DNA of 64,000 nucleotides. Origin: Pterois miles. Its lineage: Eukaryota > Chordata > Actinopteri > Perciformes > Scorpaenidae. A model generated the notes under the pieces. The model ran no database searches and was not told the DNA's origin. It worked only from the letters and a program-made list of their open reading frames with translations. A program made the translations under genes and the position numbers. This document shows, in pieces, positions 60,604 to 64,000 of the stretch (position 1 is its first letter; every line of letters starts with the position of its first letter). The DNA lies in the NCBI GenBank assembly GCA_947000775.1, contig CAMQGK010000052.1:27094501-27158500 (forward strand). The letters are read 5' to 3'.

Positions 60604-61695
60604 TATAGCCGCTGCAATAAAATAACGACACGCGCTTTACTCTACAGGAAGCAGCGAGGCATTTGTTCTTCAGCTCATTAAAAACGAGTTATAATACAGT
60701 TTTTATAGAACATCCAGGAGGCAGCATGCCGCTAAAGTACCTCGCGTCAGGCTGAGCGAGCAGTAAGAGAGGTGGCGTGGAGAGGCGGAGAGCGCGGCGT
60801 GGAGACGCACGACTGCCTGAGAGATGCTGTTTGTCCTTTTTTCTCTTTTAAACAAAGTGGTGAACGTAAACCGAAGGGATCTCTGCTTGGTCAGGAGGTT
60901 CGTTTATCTTTTTCACTTCCCTAGGAGGAGTGAAAATCATGATTTCCATTTGGTTTGTTTGAACTGATGTTATCTACGTACATATACATCATCAGTGCCA
61001 GGGTTTGATAGAGGCCCATAAAGACCCGAACAAAAAGAGCTAAAAATCTGTTTTTTCTTGTTTCTTATTCATCTACATTCATCTTCTTTTGAGAAAAACA
61101 GCAAAAGAAAGTAAAAGAATCCCCCCATAAGCTGATGTTCGTCATAATACTGACGACAGCTTCCTGTCCCTTTGTCTGCTCCTCCTCCTCTTCACTATTT
61201 GCACATAAAATTTTGCAAAGCTCGGAAAAGCAAATAAAAATAAGAAAAAAAAATCACTGTACATTTTAAAACTGTAAAAAAAAAAAAAAAGTGAAACGCC
61301 TCTAAACAAGAGAGCTTGGCGCACAAAATGGAGGTACATGGTCTGTTTCCAAGGAGGCCGACTTCTTCTCATCATTATCGTCTTTCCTTCTGCTATTTGT
61401 CCTTTTTTTTTGTCTGCTGCCTTTTTTCTGCTTTGTTCAAGAGTTTTTAAAAAGTATCTAAAATCTTTCTTTTCTTTGTTTTGTGAAAAAGAGATGATTG
61501 TACAAGTCTTGGGAGGTGGAGACGAGAGGTTATATGACCCACTGGTCTGGTCGAGAGGTGCATTATGGTCCGTGGTGATGTCACACAGGGCTGTGCTCTG
61601 ATGCGTGGTGACGGCAGGCTGCTAGTTCAGTTCAGTCCGACGCCTGATCAACACGACTGGGTCCATGTGTGAGGATGTGTGCGACGTCACCGTCT

Positions 61696-61718
61696 TTACA
61701 CCGCTGACACTTGCTCAT
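61696..61718 (-). CDS. rapgef6: rapgef6 terminal coding piece: PDZ-ligand tail and stop codon
   Basis: The last 23 coding bases of the Rap GEF. The acceptor is TCTCTTTTCCAG at 61719-61720. Joined to the last G of the exon at 62841, the reading is GAT GAG CAA GTG TCA GCG GTG TAA, that is D-E-Q-V-S-A-V-stop. EQVSAV is the conserved C-terminus of RAPGEF2 and RAPGEF6, a class I-like PDZ-domain ligand, so splice site, phase, peptide and stop all agree. The coding part is far too short for ORF-based gene finding. The stop is at 61696-61698 and the rest of this exon is 3'UTR. The intron between the two pieces is 61719-62840 (1122 bp) and consists mostly of a repeat. Confidence 0.88.
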
Positions 61719-61837
61719 CTGGAAAAGAGAAAAGAGGAGAATGTTTGGCAGAGAAGTGACAGGTTTGTTACTGCTAAATAAAAAAACAAAACAAAACAAC
61801 ATATTTACAAGGTTTCTGCAGGGTTCACAAAGACCTT

Positions 61838-62647
61838 TTTAAAGGGCTAGCGTGTGGCATTTCAAGGGATCGATTAGCTGAAATGGAGTATAAGCATGAG
61901 TATACTTTATTTAGTGTATAATCACCTGAAACTAAGAATTGCTATGTTTTCATCAGCTTAGACTGAGCCCTTCATATCGACATATGGAACGGCTCCTCTT
62001 CATGGAGTCCGCCATGTTTCTACAGTAGCCCAGAACGGACAACCCAAACCCTGGCTCTAGAGAGAGCCTTTAGTGTATTTACATTACCTTAAAGCCACTG
62101 TAGTTGTCCAACGCTCTTGTGAAACCATGGTAACGTGAGCCGAAGAGTGCAAAACCGTGCTACCGCCAGCTGCCGACTGACTTCCATTGCTCCTAAAGTA
62201 GTGATATTATGGTAATGAGGGCCTCTGAGCGAGGCGTTACCACAGTCTTGCACTCTGCGGTTCACATTATCGCAGCTGGTGCAATCTGCAACGACACCGC
62301 TCGATGCCGCCAAATCGGATACGGCGGTATCTAGTGGTGAGGAGACTGCAAGCGTGTTGGAGATCTACGGTGGTTGACAGGAAACGCAAATGGCCCTCTC
62401 TACAGCCATTTTGAGCAGAGCCAGGGTAAAGTGAGTCTGTAGACGGGAAGTGAGTGGTGAAGCAAAAGAGAGAGAGCAGTGGCGACTAACGTTATCGACT
62501 CCAGCACAGAAAGGAGTTAAGTTAGTTTGGGCTCTGTGAAGAGGACCAGTTCCCTATGTAAATATAAACGGCTCAGAAAAAAAAAAACAAAACCACAAGG
62601 ATTCTTATTTTCAGGTGATCATGAATGTTACACACCGGTCCTTTAAG
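61838..62647. mobile_element. MITE-like repeat filling the last rapgef6 intron
   Basis: The left edge reads TTTAAAGGGCTAGCGTGTGGCATTT. The right edge, read on the minus strand, is TTAAAGGACCGGTGTGTAACATTC, so the ends are imperfect inverted repeats. Short flanking matches (CTTTTT) fit a small target duplication. The interior (TAGCCCAGAACGGAC, GGCTCTAGAGAG) resembles a very common teleost repeat known from memory. It makes up about 810 of the 1122 intron bases. Confidence 0.55.
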
Positions 62648-62840
62648 ATCTTTTTAATACCAAATAGAAAACAATTAAATGATTACACCAACCAAAGAAT
62701 GACAGCATGATGGAAAATCAGTAATAATATAAATTATATATAATTATTATTAGGGATTTAGGTTTGTTTTTACACTACTGGTTAACTCTAAATTGTTCAA
62801 GTCAGTGTGCTTTATGATATCAGCATCCTGCGGGACGCAC

Positions 62841-63197
62841 CATCCTCACTGTCAGCCAGCTCCTGTGCTGGGAGGCAGACGCTGGGCGGTCTGGAGTGGC
62901 CCTGCATGGAGCCGGCCATCCGGCCCTCTTGGTGGTGGAGGTGATGGTTGCCGGCCAGCCTCCGTGCCTCAGCTAGACCGCCGACCGCTCCGGGGCTCTG
63001 CAGCAGTTTGCTCCTCTGCAGCGCCACGCTGTAGTCTGGAGGTCGGAGGTGAGGAGGCCTGGGGAGGAGACCTCCAGGCCCGCCGACTACTCCGTCTGTG
63101 ATTCCGAGATCCCCCAGAGCCAGACCCTGGTAGCCTGGAGGGGTGGGAGGGGGAGCTCGGTAACGCTCATCCTTGGCGGGGGATGTGACACAGTACA
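62841..63197 (-). CDS. rapgef6: rapgef6 penultimate coding exon (C-terminal region of a PDZ-GEF family Rap GEF)
   Basis: This exon encodes part of the C-terminal tail of a Rap guanine nucleotide exchange factor. Family members exchange GDP for GTP on Rap1/Rap2 at membranes and junctions. The visible evidence is the translation DERYRAPPPTPPGYQGLALG, then HLRPPDYSVALQRSKLL, then a low-complexity stretch ending QELADSED. From memory, human RAPGEF2 and RAPGEF6 share RYREPPPTPPGY and PPDY.VA.QRS near their ends. The HL(K/R)PPDYSVA form and the ADSE residues before the terminus favour RAPGEF6. The acceptor is a pyrimidine-rich tract ending CCACCCAG at 63198-63199, and the donor is ATG|GTGCGT at 62840. 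The exon is 357 nt and starts and ends one base into a codon, in phase with the terminal piece at 61718. The catalytic CDC25, PDZ, RA and cyclic-nucleotide-binding domains lie upstream, outside the window. Gene family is confident; the paralogue (6 versus 2) is less so. Confidence 0.86.
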
Positions 63198-63423
63198 CTG
63201 GGTGGAGGTGTGAATCAAAAGAAAGGAGGGGTGGAGCAAAGACGGAGGGGAGTGAGAAAGTGAAAGGAAGTTGCAAAAGGAAGTTGAAAAGGAGGTGTGC
63301 AGGGAGAAATAAAAGAAAATAATGGAAAAATTAATGTGATGTTTCACTAACACAAAACAACTATACATGCACTAAAATGTGTTGAAAATCAAAAGAAAAA
63401 TATACAACCAATGAGATGGATGA

Positions 63424-63715
63424 ACTAGAGCTGCAGCTAATGATTACTTCATTGTTGATTAATCCCTCAATTATTTACCAGATTGATCATTTGGATCTTT
63501 AAAAACATTAGAAAATAGTAAAAGACGCTACTCATAATTACTGTCTGACCAACAGTCCAAAACCTAAAGAGATGCAGTTTACAAGACGACACTCTCACAT
63601 TTGAGGGGCTGGCAGCAGAGAAGGATTAATCAATTATCAACATTTGATAACTGATAATTTGTCAATTCAATTAGTTGATCTACTAAAATATTAATTGACT
63701 GATTATTTCATTGGT
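63424..63715. mobile_element. Eroded MITE in the upstream rapgef6 intron (CTAGAGCTGCARCTAATGATTA family)
   Basis: It begins CTAGAGCTGCAGCTAATGATTA and is full of ATTAATCAATTA-type words, with a central 'ACAGTCCAAAACCTAAAGA' segment. This is the pattern of a very abundant fish MITE. The right terminus is not clear. Related remnants lie at 21210-21415 and 58377-58530. The rest of the intron from 63198 to the window end shows no exon. Confidence 0.55.
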
Positions 63716-64000
63716 GGGCACAATATTGTCTTAACTCCTCCCCTACCCCTCTAAAAATGGTCTAAAATAATATTAAGAAAACGTTTTATTATCCTCAATA
63801 AAACTAGGAAACAGAATGAGATCTAAATAATGCCAGTAAAAAGTAAAAAAAATAAAAATGAAAGTTAAATAGACTATAATAAGTCAAGCAACAGAAAGCT
63901 GCAGTAATTCAGGCTTCATTAACTGCCTGTAAGTCTGACGGCCATCTTGGCTCATGACACTGTATAGTTTTACAAACAAAGCCTTAAATGGGAAGACTGG

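Larger units (their letters stand above)
57145..61695 (-). other. rapgef6: Probable 3'UTR of rapgef6
   Basis: About 4.5 kb lies between the TAA and the last convincing minus-strand polyadenylation signal. No coding frame of interest lies inside it. An earlier AATAAA on this strand sits at 60598-60603, so a short UTR of about 1.1 kb is also possible. A Pumilio-type TGTAAATA is at 57259-57266. The UTR would include eroded repeats at 58377-58530 and 58664-58797 and a region near 58880-59060, which weakens the claim that all of it is transcribed. The extent is inferred from signals only. Confidence 0.5.

Noticed and set aside
62793..63101. 102-codon plus-strand frame opposite the rapgef6 exon
   Set aside because: A shadow of the GC-rich minus-strand exon, which has splice sites and family motifs.
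63198..63276. In-frame extension of the rapgef6 exon upstream (MQLPFTFSLPSVFAPPLLSF)
   Set aside because: This is the pyrimidine-rich intron end before the CCACCCAG acceptor. The peptide has no family match.

Overview
This 64 kb window is vertebrate nuclear DNA, almost certainly from a ray-finned (percomorph-type) fish. It has intron-split coding sequence with GT/AG splice sites, CA, TAGA, TCCTC and GAGA simple repeats, and tRNA-derived SINEs. One SINE family ends in the (GGAT)n tail seen in RTE/Rex3-mobilised fish elements. Many eroded hAT-type DNA transposons and MITEs are also present, two of them with readable 8-bp target-site duplications. There are no bacterial operons, phage genes or CRISPR arrays.

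The only gene I can name is at the right edge on the minus strand: the 3' end of a Rap guanine nucleotide exchange factor, best matched to RAPGEF6 (PDZ-GEF2/RA-GEF-2). A penultimate coding exon (62841-63197) carries the family's C-terminal Pro-rich motif and PPDYSVALQRSK motif. A tiny terminal coding piece (61696-61718) adds the PDZ-ligand tail DEQVSAV and a stop codon. The splice phase between them is exact. An apparent 3'UTR of about 4.5 kb runs down to an AATAAA at 57165-57170. Everything upstream of the penultimate exon lies beyond the window.

Positions 1-57 kb look like a gene-poor flank dominated by repeats. Landmarks are: SINE family A copies near 2.25 and 5.95 kb; a hAT BED zinc-finger relic at 2.7-3.1 kb; a 42-bp minisatellite split by a fold-back insertion (7.5-8.1 kb); complete hAT MITEs at 9.08-9.63 and 16.06-16.63 kb; a LINE reverse-transcriptase scrap at 21.15 kb; a 25-bp minisatellite at 28.64 kb; a hAT-like element carrying a 13-bp array and a 0.5 kb polypurine tract (31.84-33.26 kb); nested transposons with a transposase relic (38.0-39.7 kb); a CpG-rich promoter-like block with a splice donor (43.84-44.16 kb); a 0.7 kb polypyrimidine TCCTC tract (46.97-47.68 kb); and a microsatellite cluster at 49.6-50.3 kb.

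Two weak hints of other transcripts are the minus-strand promoter and first-exon candidate at 43.84-44.16 kb and a possible small plus-strand exon at 15.14-15.20 kb. I found no convincing undescribed gene system. The most unusual structures are the fold-back insertion with a clean target duplication, the long purine/pyrimidine tracts, and the alternative C-termini available to the RapGEF gene. Family names come from memory of conserved motifs; no database search was possible.
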